DNA of 64,000 nucleotides from assembly GCF_016811995.1 (NCBI RefSeq), contig NZ_CP069159.1:3720001-3784000 (forward strand), given 5' to 3'. The notes under the pieces are model-generated. The model was not told the DNA's origin, did not search any database, and saw only the letters and a program-made list of their open reading frames with translations. The DNA is from Citrobacter sp. R56 (GTDB lineage Bacteria; Pseudomonadota; Gammaproteobacteria; Enterobacterales; Enterobacteriaceae). A program made the position numbers and the translations under genes. Numbering within the stretch: position 1 is the stretch's first letter; every line of letters begins with the position of its first letter. Below are positions 50,761 to 64,000 of this stretch, piece after piece.

Positions 50761-50782
50761 GAAGTGAGTTTAAGGAGCGAAA

Positions 50783-50977
50783 ATGTCTGAACAAACCATC
50801 GTAAACTGCCCAACCTGCGGTAAAAATGTTGTCTGGGGCGAAATCAGTCCATTTCGTCCATTCTGTTCCAAACGCTGTCAGTTAATCGATTTAGGTGAAT
50901 GGGCTGCCGAAGAAAAACGCATTCCCAGTTCTGGCGATCTGTCAGAGAGTGATGACTGGAGCGAAGAACAGCAGTAG
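50783..50977 (+). CDS. yacG: DNA gyrase inhibitor YacG
   Basis: Small zinc protein of 64 residues that binds GyrB and inhibits gyrase in E. coli. Zinc cysteines C9, C12, C28 and C32 (NCPTC and FCSKRC) are intact, followed by an acidic tail. The ATG follows AAGGAG. It is the third gene of coaE-zapD-yacG. Confidence 0.94.
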   Translation: MSEQTIVNCPTCGKNVVWGEISPFRPFCSKRCQLIDLGEWAAEEKRIPSSGDLSESDDWSEEQQ

Positions 50978-51013
50978 ATCTGCTGCTCTGTCGGGCGGGC
51001 AACCGCCATTCTT

Positions 51014-51046
51014 TACCGGATGGCGGCAGCGCCGTATCCGGCCTAC
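51014..51046. repeat. REP element after yacG
   Basis: TACCGGATGGCGGCAGCGCC...CGGCCTAC forms a single REP palindrome in the convergent gap between yacG and mutT, and nearly touches the mutT stop. Confidence 0.75.
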
Positions 51047-51049
51047 TGT

Positions 51050-51442
51050 CTACCTATTTTGCTTTAACTTCGTAATAACGGGTTCATTTGCCGGAGGAAA
51101 ATCTTTTGCATCCAGCTCGCTCTGTGCAATCCACTGACCGGGTTGTCCTTCCCTTCCCCACGGCTCCCCTTCCCAGCTTTCGACCAGCCAGAACCAGAGG
51201 GTGATATGCCGATCCGGGAACTGATATTCCAGCGTATCAAATAACGTCGCACCTTGCGGTGTAATGCCTACCTCTTCCTGTAGCTCACGAATCAGCGCCT
51301 GTTCCGGCGTTTCGCCCAATTCAATTTTCCCACCAGGAAATTCCAGTTTATTCGCCATATGGGCATCAGCGGCGCGTTGAGTAATGAAGATCTCCCCCGC
51401 GTCGTTGCGAATAATGCCCACCGCGATTTGCAGTATTTTCAT
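51050..51442 (-). CDS. mutT: 8-oxo-dGTP diphosphatase
   Basis: Removes 8-oxo-dGTP and so prevents A:T to C:G mutations. Nudix hydrolase of 130 residues (129 in E. coli); the Nudix box runs from GGKIELGETPEQ to RELQEEVGI (about residues 37-59) with all metal glutamates. It lies downstream of secA behind a terminator. Confidence 0.97.
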   Translation of the reverse strand: MKILQIAVGIIRNDAGEIFITQRAADAHMANKLEFPGGKIELGETPEQALIRELQEEVGITPQGATLFDTLEYQFPDRHITLWFWLVESWEGEPWGREGQPGQWIAQSELDAKDFPPANEPVITKLKQNR

Positions 51443-51456
51443 ATTATCTCGTCCAT

Positions 51457-51483
51457 AAAAAAGGCGCAGATATCTGCGCCTTT
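51457..51483 (-). terminator. Terminator of secA
   Basis: A 24-base perfect palindrome with arms AAAGGCGCAGAT / ATCTGCGCCTTT is followed by T on the minus strand, between secA and mutT. Confidence 0.85.
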
Positions 51484-51501
51484 ATCGTTTTTATTCAGAC
51501 C

Positions 51502-54207
51502 TTAGCTCAGACGACCATGGCACTGTTTGTATTTTTTACCGGAACCGCAAGGGCATGGATCATTACGACCCACTTTGCGATCGCCCGTTTGCGCAGCCAG
51601 CTCTTCTGCCACAGCGGAATCATCACCTTTATGGCTCAGTTGTTGCATTTGCGCCAAACGTTCAGCTTCTTCACGACGCTGCTGTTCCATGGCTTCAACC
51701 TCTTCCGGCATGCGAACCTGAACTTTGCTCAGCGTACTGATCACTTCGTATTTCAGTGACTCCAGCATAGAGGCAAACATGGCGAAAGATTCACGTTTAT
51801 ATTCCTGCTTCGGATCTTTCTGCGCATAGCCACGCAGGTGGATACCCTGACGCAGGTAATCCATCGCCGCCAGGTGCTCTTTCCACAGCGAATCGAGTGT
51901 TTGCAGCATAACGCCCTTCTCGAAGTGGCGCATCATTTCTGCACCGACCACCTCTTCTTTGCGCTGATAAACATCGATAGCATGCGCCAGGATACGTTCA
52001 CGCAGCGTTTCTTCATGCAGTTCAGGCTCTTTATCCAGCCACTCTGAAATCGGCATCTCGAGATCAAAATCGTTTTTCAGGCGTTCCTGCAGCCCTGGAA
52101 CATCCCACATCTCTTCCAGCGACTGCGGCGGAATATAGGCATCGATGGTGACCTTGAACACATCTTCGCGGATGCTGTTGATGGTTTCGCTTACGTCACT
52201 CACATCCAGCAGTTCATTACGCTGGCTGTAGATAGCGCGACGCTGATCGTTCGCCACATCATCATATTCCAGCAACTGCTTACGAATATCGAAGTTACGG
52301 CTTTCCACTTTACGCTGTGCGTTGGCAATCGCTTTAGTTACCCACGGGTGCTCAATGGCTTCGCCTGGTTTCATGCCCAGTTTGCGCATCATGCCTGAAA
52401 CACGGTCAGAGGCGAAGATACGCATCAGCGCATCTTCCATCGACAGGTAGAAACGGGAAGAACCGGCGTCACCCTGACGACCAGAACGGCCACGAAGCTG
52501 GTTATCGATACGACGAGATTCGTGACGCTCGGTACCAATGATGTGCAAACCGCCCGATTCCAGCACAGCATCATGACGCACCTGCCAGTCTGCTTTGATC
52601 TGGGCAATCTGTTCCGGCGTCGGATTTTCAAGCTCGGCCACTTCCGCCTGCCAGCTACCACCCAGCACGATATCGGTACCACGACCCGCCATGTTAGTCG
52701 CGATGGTCACTGCAGCCGGGTAACCCGCCTGTGCAACGATCGCCGCTTCGTTGGCGTGGAATTTGGCGTTCAGAACGTTATGTTTGATACCAGCTTTCAC
52801 CAGCTCGTTAGAAACCACTTCGGATTTCTCGATGGAGATCGTACCGACCAGCACCGGCTGACCATTCGCAGTACGCTCTTTGATATCTTCAATAATCGCC
52901 TGAATTTTTTCCGCTTCCGTCATGTAGACCAGGTCCGGCATGTCTTTACGGATCATCGGACGGTTGGTCGGAACCACAACGGTATCCAGCTTGTAGATAG
53001 AGCTAAATTCAAATGCTTCGGTATCTGCAGTACCGGTCATACCGGCCAGTTTCTCGTACAGACGGAAGTAGTTCTGGAATGTAATGGAGGCCAGCGTCTG
53101 GTTTTCGTTCTGGATATCCACGCCTTCTTTCGCTTCAACGGCCTGGTGCAAACCATCAGACCAGCGACGCCCCTGCATGGTACGACCGGTGTGTTCGTCA
53201 ACGATGATAACTTCACCGTCTTTCACGATGTAGTCGACGTCGCGGGTGAACAGCACGTGCGCGCGCAGCGCAGCGGTGACGTGGTGCATCAGCATAATGT
53301 TGCCCGGAGAGTACAGCGACTCACCTTCGTCCATGATGCCTTCGTTCACCAGCAGTTCTTCAATCAGTACCAGACCACGTTCGGTCAGGTTCACCTGACG
53401 GGCTTTTTCATCAACGGAGAAATGGCCTTCACCCTGGAAGGTGTCGGAGTCTTCTTTCTCCTGGCGCACCAGGCGCGGGATAATTTTGTTCACTTTCTTA
53501 TACATTTCTGAGCTGTCTTCAGCCGGACCAGAAATGATAAGCGGCGTACGTGCTTCATCGATCAGGATGGAGTCCACCTCATCCACCAGCGCGTAGTGCA
53601 GCTTACGCTGAACGCGTTCTTCAGGGCTGAACGCCATGTTGTCGCGCAGGTAGTCAAAGCCGTATTCGTTGTTGGTGCCGTAAGTGATGTCCGCCGCGTA
53701 TGCTTCACGTTTTGCAGGCGCAGGCAGGCCAGACATGTTGATGCCGACGCTCATGCCGAGGAATTCAAACAGTGGGCGGTTATTTTCGGCGTCACGCTGT
53801 GCCAGGTAGTCGTTCACGGTCACCACATGCACACCTTTCCCGCTTAATGCGTTCAGGTACGCAGGCAGCGTTGCAGTCAGGGTTTTACCTTCACCGGTAC
53901 GCATTTCCGCGATGCAGCGATCGTTAAGGACCATACCGCCTAACAACTGAACGTCAAAGTGGCGCATCCCGAAGACACGTTTACTGGCTTCGCGGACAAC
54001 CGCAAAGGCTTCCGGAATCAGGCTTTCCAGGCTTTCACCTTTTTCCAGACGAGCACGGAACTCTGCAGTTTTCGCTTTCAGTTCGTCATCGGAGAGTTTT
54101 TCCATCTCCGGTTCCATGGCATTAATCACGCCGACCACTTTGCGCATGCGACGCAACGTACGATCGTTACGACTACCGAATACTTTCGTTAATAATTTGA
54201 TTAGCAT
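51502..54207 (-). CDS. secA: Preprotein translocase ATPase SecA
   Basis: Motor of the Sec pathway, which pushes unfolded proteins through SecYEG. The 901 residues equal the E. coli length. Walker A MRTGEGKT lies near residue 102, with [31 protein letters not shown] and GRSGRQGD further on, and the C-terminal SecB/zinc tail [14 protein letters not shown]. Its synthesis is set by SecM arrest: when SecM stalls, the ribosome exposes the secA ribosome site. It is encoded 65 bases after secM. Confidence 0.98.
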   Translation of the reverse strand: MLIKLLTKVFGSRNDRTLRRMRKVVGVINAMEPEMEKLSDDELKAKTAEFRARLEKGESLESLIPEAFAVVREASKRVFGMRHFDVQLLGGMVLNDRCIAEMRTGEGKTLTATLPAYLNALSGKGVHVVTVNDYLAQRDAENNRPLFEFLGMSVGINMSGLPAPAKREAYAADITYGTNNEYGFDYLRDNMAFSPEERVQRKLHYALVDEVDSILIDEARTPLIISGPAEDSSEMYKKVNKIIPRLVRQEKEDSDTFQGEGHFSVDEKARQVNLTERGLVLIEELLVNEGIMDEGESLYSPGNIMLMHHVTAALRAHVLFTRDVDYIVKDGEVIIVDEHTGRTMQGRRWSDGLHQAVEAKEGVDIQNENQTLASITFQNYFRLYEKLAGMTGTADTEAFEFSSIYKLDTVVVPTNRPMIRKDMPDLVYMTEAEKIQAIIEDIKERTANGQPVLVGTISIEKSEVVSNELVKAGIKHNVLNAKFHANEAAIVAQAGYPAAVTIATNMAGRGTDIVLGGSWQAEVAELENPTPEQIAQIKADWQVRHDAVLESGGLHIIGTERHESRRIDNQLRGRSGRQGDAGSSRFYLSMEDALMRIFASDRVSGMMRKLGMKPGEAIEHPWVTKAIANAQRKVESRNFDIRKQLLEYDDVANDQRRAIYSQRNELLDVSDVSETINSIREDVFKVTIDAYIPPQSLEEMWDVPGLQERLKNDFDLEMPISEWLDKEPELHEETLRERILAHAIDVYQRKEEVVGAEMMRHFEKGVMLQTLDSLWKEHLAAMDYLRQGIHLRGYAQKDPKQEYKRESFAMFASMLESLKYEVISTLSKVQVRMPEEVEAMEQQRREEAERLAQMQQLSHKGDDSAVAEELAAQTGDRKVGRNDPCPCGSGKKYKQCHGRLS

Positions 54208-54272
54208 AATAATAAAATCTCAAACGCCCCGCGAAGCGAAGTCATAAAAATGAATTAAAGGTTTTTTTGTTG

Positions 54273-54779
54273 TTAGCTGAGGCGTTGAGGACCGGCACGT
54301 ATTCCCTGCGCCTGGCTAATCCAGACGGAAACGTTAAATACGGCCTGAGGTGTAAAATGGGCGTACGCCAGATGGCGCACGATCGCAGGCGGCTGGCCTT
54401 CCTGAGTCAGCATGGCGCTGAGCGTATTCAGTAAAGCAAGATGATGCGCCTGGAGCGGTAACGGTTCTTCAGCAACGGGCAGCGCTTGCGGCGCCATTGC
54501 GAAGGAAAGATGGCGAATAACCGTTCGAATTGCATGTTGGTGCCAGTAATCGACGGTAAAATTCGGACGACGGTTGGTGGCTTCCAGCAACGCAAGCTGG
54601 CTAAAGTTTACCTTAGCAGATTGGTCGTGGTTGCTGGCTGTCGCTTTTGCTGGCGTATTAGGCTCGGCAGCGTTACTGAGAGCGGGCAGACCAAAGCTCG
54701 CCGCGACCATCCCCAATAAGAGATGCGGCCAGAAGTACCGTCTGCCTAACTGTCGCCAGCGCGTCAGTATTCCACTCAC
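54273..54779 (-). CDS. secM: Secretion monitor SecM
   Basis: Short-lived exported sensor of 168 residues (170 in E. coli). A signal peptide ([21 protein letters not shown]) is followed by a mature part and the C-terminal arrest peptide [17 protein letters not shown], 4 residues before the end. F, W, I and GIRAGP, the residues known to be needed for stalling, are all kept, while the E. coli STP after the F reads NVS. The start is GTG. It stands directly upstream of secA. Confidence 0.94.
   Translation of the reverse strand: MSGILTRWRQLGRRYFWPHLLLGMVAASFGLPALSNAAEPNTPAKATASNHDQSAKVNFSQLALLEATNRRPNFTVDYWHQHAIRTVIRHLSFAMAPQALPVAEEPLPLQAHHLALLNTLSAMLTQEGQPPAIVRHLAYAHFTPQAVFNVSVWISQAQGIRAGPQRLS
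54288..54338 (-). promoter_or_regulatory. SecM translation-arrest sequence
   Basis: Codes for [17 protein letters not shown]. The nascent chain blocks the exit tunnel at the last proline, and SecA pulling on the signal sequence frees it. The spacer differs from E. coli only at three residues after the F, which are not among the strictly needed ones. Confidence 0.85.
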
Positions 54780-54983
54780 GTCATTGCCACCTTAAAAGCC
54801 CGAACGTCGGGTTTATGCTTTCTAAACGTTATTTTTGCGCACAAATCTTATCACTAATACCGCTGTACTACAGCAGGAATGACAAAAAGCTAAGGGTAAA
54901 AATGCTTAAGAAAGCAGCGAACGCGCTGCATTTCGATTCAGCAACACATAAAAATCGCTTCGGAAAAAATGACGGGCGCGCTA

Positions 54984-55036
54984 CAAAAAAAACGACTGGC
55001 TTACCTGGCCGGAGAGAGTGCCAGATTAACCAGTCG
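54984..55036 (-). terminator. Terminator of lpxC
   Basis: On the minus strand a long imperfect stem with outer arms CGACTGG / CCAGTCG and inner CTGGC / GCCAG is followed by eight T. It separates lpxC from secM. Confidence 0.85.
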
Positions 55037-55059
55037 AATTTATGCGACAGGGTGTGTCG

Positions 55060-55998
<939 letters not shown>

Positions 55999-56077
55999 CT
56001 ATCCAACCGAAGTGTACTATACATTCGGCGGGTCAGTTTAGCACAAAGAGCCACGATACCCAAATTCCAGCTAATTC

Positions 56078-57229
56078 TTAGTCAGCTTGCTTGCGCAGGA
56101 ACGCAGGGATATCGAGATAATCCGGCTCTTTAGTGGTTTGCGGCGTGTTGTCGTTAACCACTTTAGCAACTGGTTTTTGCTCTTGCGTCAACGGTGCCAT
56201 GCCGTGCTGCTGGTAGCGATCCATCACGGGCTGCTGCACCTGCTTATTGGTGACCAGGGTGATTTCCGGACGTTTGTCCATACCAATTCCAGTGGCAACA
56301 ACGGTAACGCGCAGTTCGTCATTCATATCCGGGTCAAGAGACGTACCGATAACCACGGTTGCATTATCCGAAGCAAATGCACGGATGGTGTTACCCACGG
56401 TTTCAAACTCATCCAGACGCAGATCGAAGCCCGCCGTAATGTTGACCAGTACGCCGCGAGCGCCAGACAGATCGATATCTTCCAGCAGCGGAGAAGAGAT
56501 AGCCATTTCAGCCGCTTCTTCCGCACGGTCTTCACCGCTCGCCACGCCGGAGCCCATCATCGCATAGCCCATTTCGGACATCACGGTGCGCACGTCTGCA
56601 AAGTCGACGTTCATCAGGCCAGGACGGGTGATCAGCTCAGCGATACCCTGTACCGCGCCTTTCAGCACGTCGTTTGCTGCGCCAAATGCGTCCAGCAGGG
56701 AGATACCGCGTCCCAACACTTTCAGCAGTTTGTCGTTCGGGATAGTGATCAGAGAGTCCACATGTTTGGACAGCTCGGTGATACCCTGCTCCGCGAATGC
56801 CATGCGCTTCTTGCCTTCAAAGTTGAAAGGCTTAGTCACGACAGCGACGGTCAGAATACCTAAATCTTTTGCGACTTCAGCAACAACTGGCGCAGCACCG
56901 GTACCGGTACCGCCACCCATGCCTGCTGCGATAAACACCATGTCTGCCCCGTCAAGCGCTGCACGCAGAGCTTCACGATCTTCGTCAGCCGCATTGCGAC
57001 CCACTTCCGGGTTTGCGCCCGCCCCCAGACCTTTGGTAATACCGCTACCGATCTGAATGGTCTGGCCAACAGCAGTTTTACGCAACGCCTGGGCGTCAGT
57101 ATTGACTGCAAAGAATTCAACACCTTCAATGCGCTCGCGCACCATGTGTTCAACGGCATTACCGCCGCCGCCACCGACGCCGATGACTTTAATCACCGCG
57201 TCGTTGGTCAGTTCCATAGGTTCAAACAT
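56078..57229 (-). CDS. ftsZ: Cell division GTPase FtsZ
   Basis: Tubulin-like GTPase that forms the Z ring, 383 residues as in E. coli. The tubulin signature GGGTGTGA lies near residues 104-111, with the T7-loop [11 protein letters not shown], and the C-terminal peptide [14 protein letters not shown] that binds FtsA, ZipA and ZapD. It follows ftsA after 61 bases. Confidence 0.98.
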   Translation of the reverse strand: MFEPMELTNDAVIKVIGVGGGGGNAVEHMVRERIEGVEFFAVNTDAQALRKTAVGQTIQIGSGITKGLGAGANPEVGRNAADEDREALRAALDGADMVFIAAGMGGGTGTGAAPVVAEVAKDLGILTVAVVTKPFNFEGKKRMAFAEQGITELSKHVDSLITIPNDKLLKVLGRGISLLDAFGAANDVLKGAVQGIAELITRPGLMNVDFADVRTVMSEMGYAMMGSGVASGEDRAEEAAEMAISSPLLEDIDLSGARGVLVNITAGFDLRLDEFETVGNTIRAFASDNATVVIGTSLDPDMNDELRVTVVATGIGMDKRPEITLVTNKQVQQPVMDRYQQHGMAPLTQEQKPVAKVVNDNTPQTTKEPDYLDIPAFLRKQAD

Positions 57230-57290
57230 AGTTTCTCTCCGTTTTGTGCCTGTCGCCTGAGACCGTTAATCTTCTCCGGTCTCATAAAAA

Positions 57291-58553
57291 TTAAAACTCT
57301 TTTCGCAGCCAGCTATTAAGTCGCTTGATCCACGAGCCAACTGAAGCCGTAACACGTTTTTCTACTTCTGCTTCACCACTCAAATGGGACTCTTTCCCGT
57401 AGTGAAGCAACCCCACCGCCGTTGAGTAATACGGCTCCTGAGCATAATCCGTCAGTCCGGTGATATTCAGTGGCGCACCAATACGCACCTGCGTATGGAA
57501 CACGCGCTGGGCGCAGGCTGCAAGGCCTTCAATTTGCGCCGCGCCACCGGTTAAAACAATCCCCGCCGCCAGATGATGTTTCACACCCTGCTGGCGAAGC
57601 TGTTCTTGTAATTGCAGTATCTCTTCGTTGACCAGATTGAGCAGTTCGGTATAACGCGGCTCAATGACCTCTGCGAGCGTCTGACGCTGCAGGCTGCGCG
57701 GCGGTCGCCCACCCACACTGGGCACTTCCACGCTCTCGTCTTTCCCAACGATGGAGCCTAACGCACACCCGTGGCGCACTTTAATGGCTTCGGCGTCGCT
57801 CGGCGGCGTACCAAAGGCATAGGCGATATCACTGGTCACTACGTTTCCTGCGTAAGGTATTACTTTGGTATGGCGCAACGCCCCGCCAGTATAAACGGCG
57901 ATATCCATTGTACCACCACCAATATCCACGACGCAGACGCCCAGTTCACGCTCATCTTCCGTCAACACGGAATAACTGGCCGCCAGTCCGGCAAATATCA
58001 ATTGGTCAACTTTCAGGCCACAACGTTCCACGGCTTTGACAATGTTTTTCGCCATATCGTTGTGGCACGTAATCAAATGCACTTTTGCCTGCATACGTAC
58101 GCCGGAAAGACCGACAGGATTTTTGATGCCTTCCTGGTAGTCAATCGCATACTCTTGCGGAATAACGTGCAGAACACGATGTTCATCACGAACACGGACC
58201 GACTTTGCGGTGTGCACCACGTTTTCCACATCTTCCTGCGTCACTTCCTCTTCGGAGATCGGCACCATGCCGATTTCATTCTGACAGCTAATATGCTTCC
58301 CAGAAAGCGCCAGATACACCGAGGAGATCTGGCAATCCGCCATCAGTTCAGCCTGGTCAATGGCGCGCTGTACGCACTTTACCACTGACTCAAGGTCGTT
58401 CACTCCGCCTTTATCCATACCGCGCGACGGGCAACTGCCCACCCCAATGATATTGACTATACCATCGGGCAGAACTTCCCCTACTAAAGCGGCAACCTTC
58501 GCGGTGCCAATCTCCAGTCCAACTACCAGTTTTCTGTCCGTCGCCTTGATCAT
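57291..58553 (-). CDS. ftsA: Cell division protein FtsA
   Basis: Actin-like membrane anchor of FtsZ, 420 residues. Nucleotide-binding stretches are [30 protein letters not shown] and [14 protein letters not shown], and the C-terminal amphipathic helix [15 protein letters not shown] attaches to the membrane. The start overlaps the ftsQ stop by four bases. Confidence 0.98.
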   Translation of the reverse strand: MIKATDRKLVVGLEIGTAKVAALVGEVLPDGIVNIIGVGSCPSRGMDKGGVNDLESVVKCVQRAIDQAELMADCQISSVYLALSGKHISCQNEIGMVPISEEEVTQEDVENVVHTAKSVRVRDEHRVLHVIPQEYAIDYQEGIKNPVGLSGVRMQAKVHLITCHNDMAKNIVKAVERCGLKVDQLIFAGLAASYSVLTEDERELGVCVVDIGGGTMDIAVYTGGALRHTKVIPYAGNVVTSDIAYAFGTPPSDAEAIKVRHGCALGSIVGKDESVEVPSVGGRPPRSLQRQTLAEVIEPRYTELLNLVNEEILQLQEQLRQQGVKHHLAAGIVLTGGAAQIEGLAACAQRVFHTQVRIGAPLNITGLTDYAQEPYYSTAVGLLHYGKESHLSGEAEVEKRVTASVGSWIKRLNSWLRKEF

Positions 58554-59380
58554 TGTTGTTCTGCCTGTGCCTGATTCTGTTGCTGATTAGATTCCTCAGG
58601 AGGTAAGGGAACCCACCCTACTGCCGCCCCCGAGTCATAACGCAAATCAACGTAGCTAATCCGTTTGCCATCGGTTTGCGCCTGCTGCTGTAAAACCGGA
58701 TAAAGTTCTACAAAGCGAGCCAAACGTTTCATGGTGTCGCCCCGCCCCAGATTGAGCTTAATATCGTTATTCAGCGTCAACTGCCAGGAACGACGAGCGG
58801 TCATTGCCGCTTCCTTCAGGGTGAATCTATCCTTAGCCAGCACCTGCCCCATTTCACGGTACCCTTGCAACACTTCACTCGCGCTGCCTTCCGGGCCGTA
58901 TAACATGGGTAAAACCTGTTTGCTGGTCCGATCGGTGGGTACACTGAAGGCATTACCTTCCGCATCCACCATATGCTGATCATTCCAACGCGCAATCGGC
59001 ACATATTCAACCAGATGAATCTTCAATTCATCAGGCCACTGTTTTCTGACACTCGCCTGTTTAATCCATGGCAAACGTTCAATCTGACTCTGAATGATGT
59101 TCACGTCCTGGGTCATAAAGGTTCCAGGCGCCCCGAGAGCCAGAATTGACTGCCGGATATCATCATTGCGCGTGTAATGCCGATCGCCGGTCAGCACCAG
59201 TTTCGACAAGGGTAAACGCTGAGCGTCTTCCATCCAGCCCAACACCACCCAGCCGCTGACAAACACGGTGCACAACACTGTCAGCAGGAAAAGGATTCCT
59301 GCAAGACGCGTTCCATTACTGCGGCGTGAAGATGAGAGTTCTTCTTCACTGTTTCGCGTGTTCAGCGCAGCCTGCGACAT
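58550..59380 (-). CDS. ftsQ: Cell division protein FtsQ
   Basis: Bitopic inner-membrane protein that links early and late divisome parts through FtsB and FtsL. The 276 residues have a cytoplasmic tail, one membrane helix at about 27-47, a POTRA domain ([20 protein letters not shown]) and the beta domain with the FtsB-binding stretch near FVELYPVLQ. It starts 1 base after ddlB and overlaps ftsA. Confidence 0.97.
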   Translation of the reverse strand: MSQAALNTRNSEEELSSSRRSNGTRLAGILFLLTVLCTVFVSGWVVLGWMEDAQRLPLSKLVLTGDRHYTRNDDIRQSILALGAPGTFMTQDVNIIQSQIERLPWIKQASVRKQWPDELKIHLVEYVPIARWNDQHMVDAEGNAFSVPTDRTSKQVLPMLYGPEGSASEVLQGYREMGQVLAKDRFTLKEAAMTARRSWQLTLNNDIKLNLGRGDTMKRLARFVELYPVLQQQAQTDGKRISYVDLRYDSGAAVGWVPLPPEESNQQQNQAQAEQQ

Positions 59381-59381
59381 A

Positions 59382-61770
<2,389 letters not shown>

Positions 61771-61823
61771 TCTTTACGCCATTAACTTCAAAATTTCATG
61801 CGATGCAAAAGGCACCGCCACAA

Positions 61824-62891
61824 TTACACCCGGGCAGCCCGGCTCACTTCATTTGCGACTCGTTCTGTGGCATCAGGAATCGATGCCGCGCGAGCACGCT
61901 CTGCCATGGTGAGTAACGTTTCTCGCGACCACCCGGAAAGGGTGCTGGCGACGGCATCCACGGTAAACTGTGGCTGCTCGAGAATTTTGGCTGCGCCCGC
62001 TTTTTCCAGCGGCAGCGCATTCCAGTACTGCTGCCTGTCTTTATGCTGAAAGGGCACAAACAGCGCAGGTAACCCTGCGGCAGCAATCTCGCTCACGGTC
62101 AATGCACCCGAACGACAAACAACCACATCTGCCCACGCGTAAGCGCCTGCCATGTCGTCAATAAACTCCGTCACCTTATGCTGCGGTTGCCCCGCCTGTG
62201 CATAAGCGTCTTCAACCGTCTGCTGCGCGCCTTTACCGCTCTGATGCCAGATAGTGACCGCATCGCCAAGTTTTGCGGCAACCAGCGGTAGCGTCTGGTT
62301 CAGAACGCGAGCGCCCTGGGAACCGCCAACCACCAGCAGACGAACCGGGCCTTCACGCCCCGCCAGACGCTCCTGCGGCAGAGGCAGCGCCAGCACGTCC
62401 GTACGCACCGGATTCCCCACCACTTCCGCTTTCGGGAAGGCGCCAGGAAAAGCCTGCATAACCGTGGTTGCTATCTTCGCCAACCATTTATTGGTCAAAC
62501 CGGCAATACCGTTCTGCTCATGCAGCACCACCGGGATCCCTAAAGACCAGGCAGCAAGGCCGCCGGGACCGGAAACATAGCCCCCCATGCCCAGCACCAC
62601 GTCGGGTTTGAACTGTTGCATGATGGCGCGCGCCTGACGCCAGGCGTTAAAAATACGCAGCGGGGCGGCAAGCAATGCCTTGATCCCTTTGCCACGCAAA
62701 CCGGAGATACGAATGAAGTCAATCTCAATGCCGTGTTTTGGCACTAAATCCGCTTCCATACGATCGGCGGTGCCCAGCCAGCGAACCTGCCAGCCCTGGG
62801 CCATTAAATGGTGAGCAACGGCCAATCCTGGGAACACATGTCCGCCGGTACCGCCTGCCATCACCATTAACCGCTTCGGTTGACCACTCAT
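61824..62891 (-). CDS. murG: UDP-GlcNAc:lipid I transferase MurG
   Basis: Makes lipid II on the inner face of the membrane. GT-B fold, 355 residues, with the glycine loop [10 protein letters not shown] near residues 13-22, [11 protein letters not shown] and the UDP-GlcNAc site ([22 protein letters not shown]). The start overlaps the ftsW stop by four bases. Confidence 0.97.
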   Translation of the reverse strand: MSGQPKRLMVMAGGTGGHVFPGLAVAHHLMAQGWQVRWLGTADRMEADLVPKHGIEIDFIRISGLRGKGIKALLAAPLRIFNAWRQARAIMQQFKPDVVLGMGGYVSGPGGLAAWSLGIPVVLHEQNGIAGLTNKWLAKIATTVMQAFPGAFPKAEVVGNPVRTDVLALPLPQERLAGREGPVRLLVVGGSQGARVLNQTLPLVAAKLGDAVTIWHQSGKGAQQTVEDAYAQAGQPQHKVTEFIDDMAGAYAWADVVVCRSGALTVSEIAAAGLPALFVPFQHKDRQQYWNALPLEKAGAAKILEQPQFTVDAVASTLSGWSRETLLTMAERARAASIPDATERVANEVSRAARV

Positions 62892-64000
62892 CGTGAACCT
62901 CGTGTAAACGCCTGCGCTTTTTCCAGACGCGTTTCATAATCAATACGTAACAAAAACATGATGGCTGTCGACATAATCAACAAACTCGAACCACCGTAGC
63001 TGATCAGCGGCAGCGTCAGACCTTTGGTCGGTAGCATACCGGCAGCTGCGCCAACGTTGACAAGTGCCTGGAAACTAAACCAGATACCGATCGAACAGGC
63101 GAGAAAACCGGAGAAACGGTGGTCAATTTCCAGCGCTTTACGCCCAATCGACATCGCGCGAAAAGCGACGAAGAATACCATTAAAAGTGCCAATACCACA
63201 CCGATATAACCCAGTTCTTCCCCAATAATGGCGAAGATAAAGTCGGTATGCGCCTCCGGCAGGTACTCCAGTTTTTGTACCGAATTCCCCAGTCCTTGCC
63301 CCCAGACTTCACCGCGACCAAATGCCATCAGCGATTGCGTTAACTGGTAACCGCTGCCAAACGGATCTTCCCAGGGGTTCCAGAAAGAGGTCACACGGCG
63401 AATACGATAAGGCTCGGCGAGGATCAGCAGAACAACCGCCGATATCCCCATCCCGATGATGGCGATGAACTGCCACAGTTTCGCCCCGGCAAGAAACAGC
63501 ATCGCCAGCGTGGTCACAAATAACACCACCACCGTACCGAGGTCAGGCTGCGCCAGCAAAAGCACTGCCAGCACCAGGATCACGCCCATCGGTTTTAAGA
63601 AGCCGCGCAGGTTATTACGCACCTCGTCGACCTTACGCACCAGGTAGTTCGCGAGGTAGCAGAACAGCGACAGCTTGGTGAATTCCGCAGGCTGAATACG
63701 CAGCGGCCCCAGTGCAATCCAACGCGATGCCCCGTTAACGGAACTCCCCACCACCAGTACGATCAACAGCATGATGATCGACGCAATCAGCATCGTGGTG
63801 CTGTACTTTTGCCAGAACTCCATCGGCAAACGCAGCGTGACCATCCCCAGGCAAAATGCCAGGAAAATATACAGCGCATCACGTTTGGCAAACAGGAACG
63901 GATCGTTCGCCAGTCTTTGCCCCACGGGCATCGACGCTGACGTCACCATCACGAAACCAATCGCCGCAAGTCCCAGGGTTAACCACAACAACATGCGGTC
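62888..64000 (-). CDS. ftsW: Lipid II polymerase FtsW (partial, 5' end outside window)
   Basis: SEDS-family glycosyltransferase of the divisome, with about ten membrane helices. About 371 codons are visible; the E. coli protein has 414 residues, so roughly 45 N-terminal residues lie beyond the right edge. An internal Met at 63994 is not the start: the frame continues to the edge (…D-R before M-L-L-W). SEDS features include [38 protein letters not shown] and [13 protein letters not shown]. Confidence 0.96.
   Translation of the reverse strand, partial: DRMLLWLTLGLAAIGFVMVTSASMPVGQRLANDPFLFAKRDALYIFLAFCLGMVTLRLPMEFWQKYSTTMLIASIIMLLIVLVVGSSVNGASRWIALGPLRIQPAEFTKLSLFCYLANYLVRKVDEVRNNLRGFLKPMGVILVLAVLLLAQPDLGTVVVLFVTTLAMLFLAGAKLWQFIAIIGMGISAVVLLILAEPYRIRRVTSFWNPWEDPFGSGYQLTQSLMAFGRGEVWGQGLGNSVQKLEYLPEAHTDFIFAIIGEELGYIGVVLALLMVFFVAFRAMSIGRKALEIDHRFSGFLACSIGIWFSFQALVNVGAAAGMLPTKGLTLPLISYGGSSLLIMSTAIMFLLRIDYETRLEKAQAFTRGSR

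Noticed and set aside
52522-53511. Plus-strand open frame of 329 codons opposite secA
   Set aside because: Antisense of secA; no conserved motif or ribosome site.
63994-64000. Met codon at 63994 as the ftsW start
   Set aside because: The frame stays open to the window edge, and the family has about 45 more N-terminal residues, so this Met is internal.

Overview
The window is a chromosomal segment of an enteric bacterium in the Escherichia / Salmonella / Citrobacter group (Enterobacteriaceae). Gene order follows the E. coli K-12 region from mrcB back to ftsW, inverted here. Most proteins can be matched to E. coli families along their whole length, often with the same residue count. The departures from E. 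coli (no yad fimbrial cluster, no gcd, extra sugar genes at two sites, a TraT-like lipoprotein) make Citrobacter or a close relative my best guess. That is an inference, not a demonstrated identification.

Layout, left to right. 1-8.5 kb: mrcB (partial), hrpB, thpR, sfsA, dksA, gluQ, pcnB, folK (cell wall, RNA processing, stringent response, folate). 8.6-10.9 kb: panB, panC, panD (pantothenate). 10.9-15.8 kb: yadE, yadI, yadH-yadG, can, hpt. 16.1-19.6 kb: an accessory block of a cytoplasmic GH28 glycosidase, a GPH-family sugar symporter and a divergent SemiSWEET, standing where E. coli carries gcd. 19.7-26.8 kb: cueO, yacC, speE-speD, yacL, acnB. 27.2-30.6 kb: yacH (DUF3300), a DUF2950 lipo/periplasmic-type protein and a chromosomal TraT-family lipoprotein. 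30.7-37.9 kb: lpd, aceF, aceE, pdhR (pyruvate dehydrogenase operon with its PdhR operator). 38.5-42.3 kb: aroP and a second accessory pair, a GPH symporter translationally coupled to a GH43 glycosidase. 42.4-50 kb: ampE-ampD, nadC, ppdD-hofB-hofC (type IV pilus-like), guaC. 49.4-54.8 kb: coaE-zapD-yacG, mutT, secA, secM. 55-64 kb: lpxC and the start of the division/cell-wall cluster ftsZ, ftsA, ftsQ, ddlB, murC, murG, ftsW (partial).

How the genes work together. Much of the window builds the envelope: peptidoglycan precursor synthesis and recycling (murC, murG, ddlB, ampD), polymerisation (mrcB, ftsW), the divisome (ftsZAQ, zapD), lipid A (lpxC) and secretion (secA with its arrest-peptide sensor secM). 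A second theme is central metabolism (pdhR-aceEF-lpd, acnB). The two sugar blocks look like additions to a conserved backbone; both pair a GPH symporter with a glycosidase that has no signal peptide, which fits uptake of plant cell-wall oligosaccharides followed by hydrolysis inside the cell.

No rRNA, tRNA, CRISPR array, integrase, transposase or prophage gene was seen. Several REP/BIME palindromes lie between genes. Notable sequence-level points are an AUU start on pcnB, a SecM arrest peptide with altered spacer residues, and a repeat-rich control region between the SemiSWEET and its neighbouring transporter.
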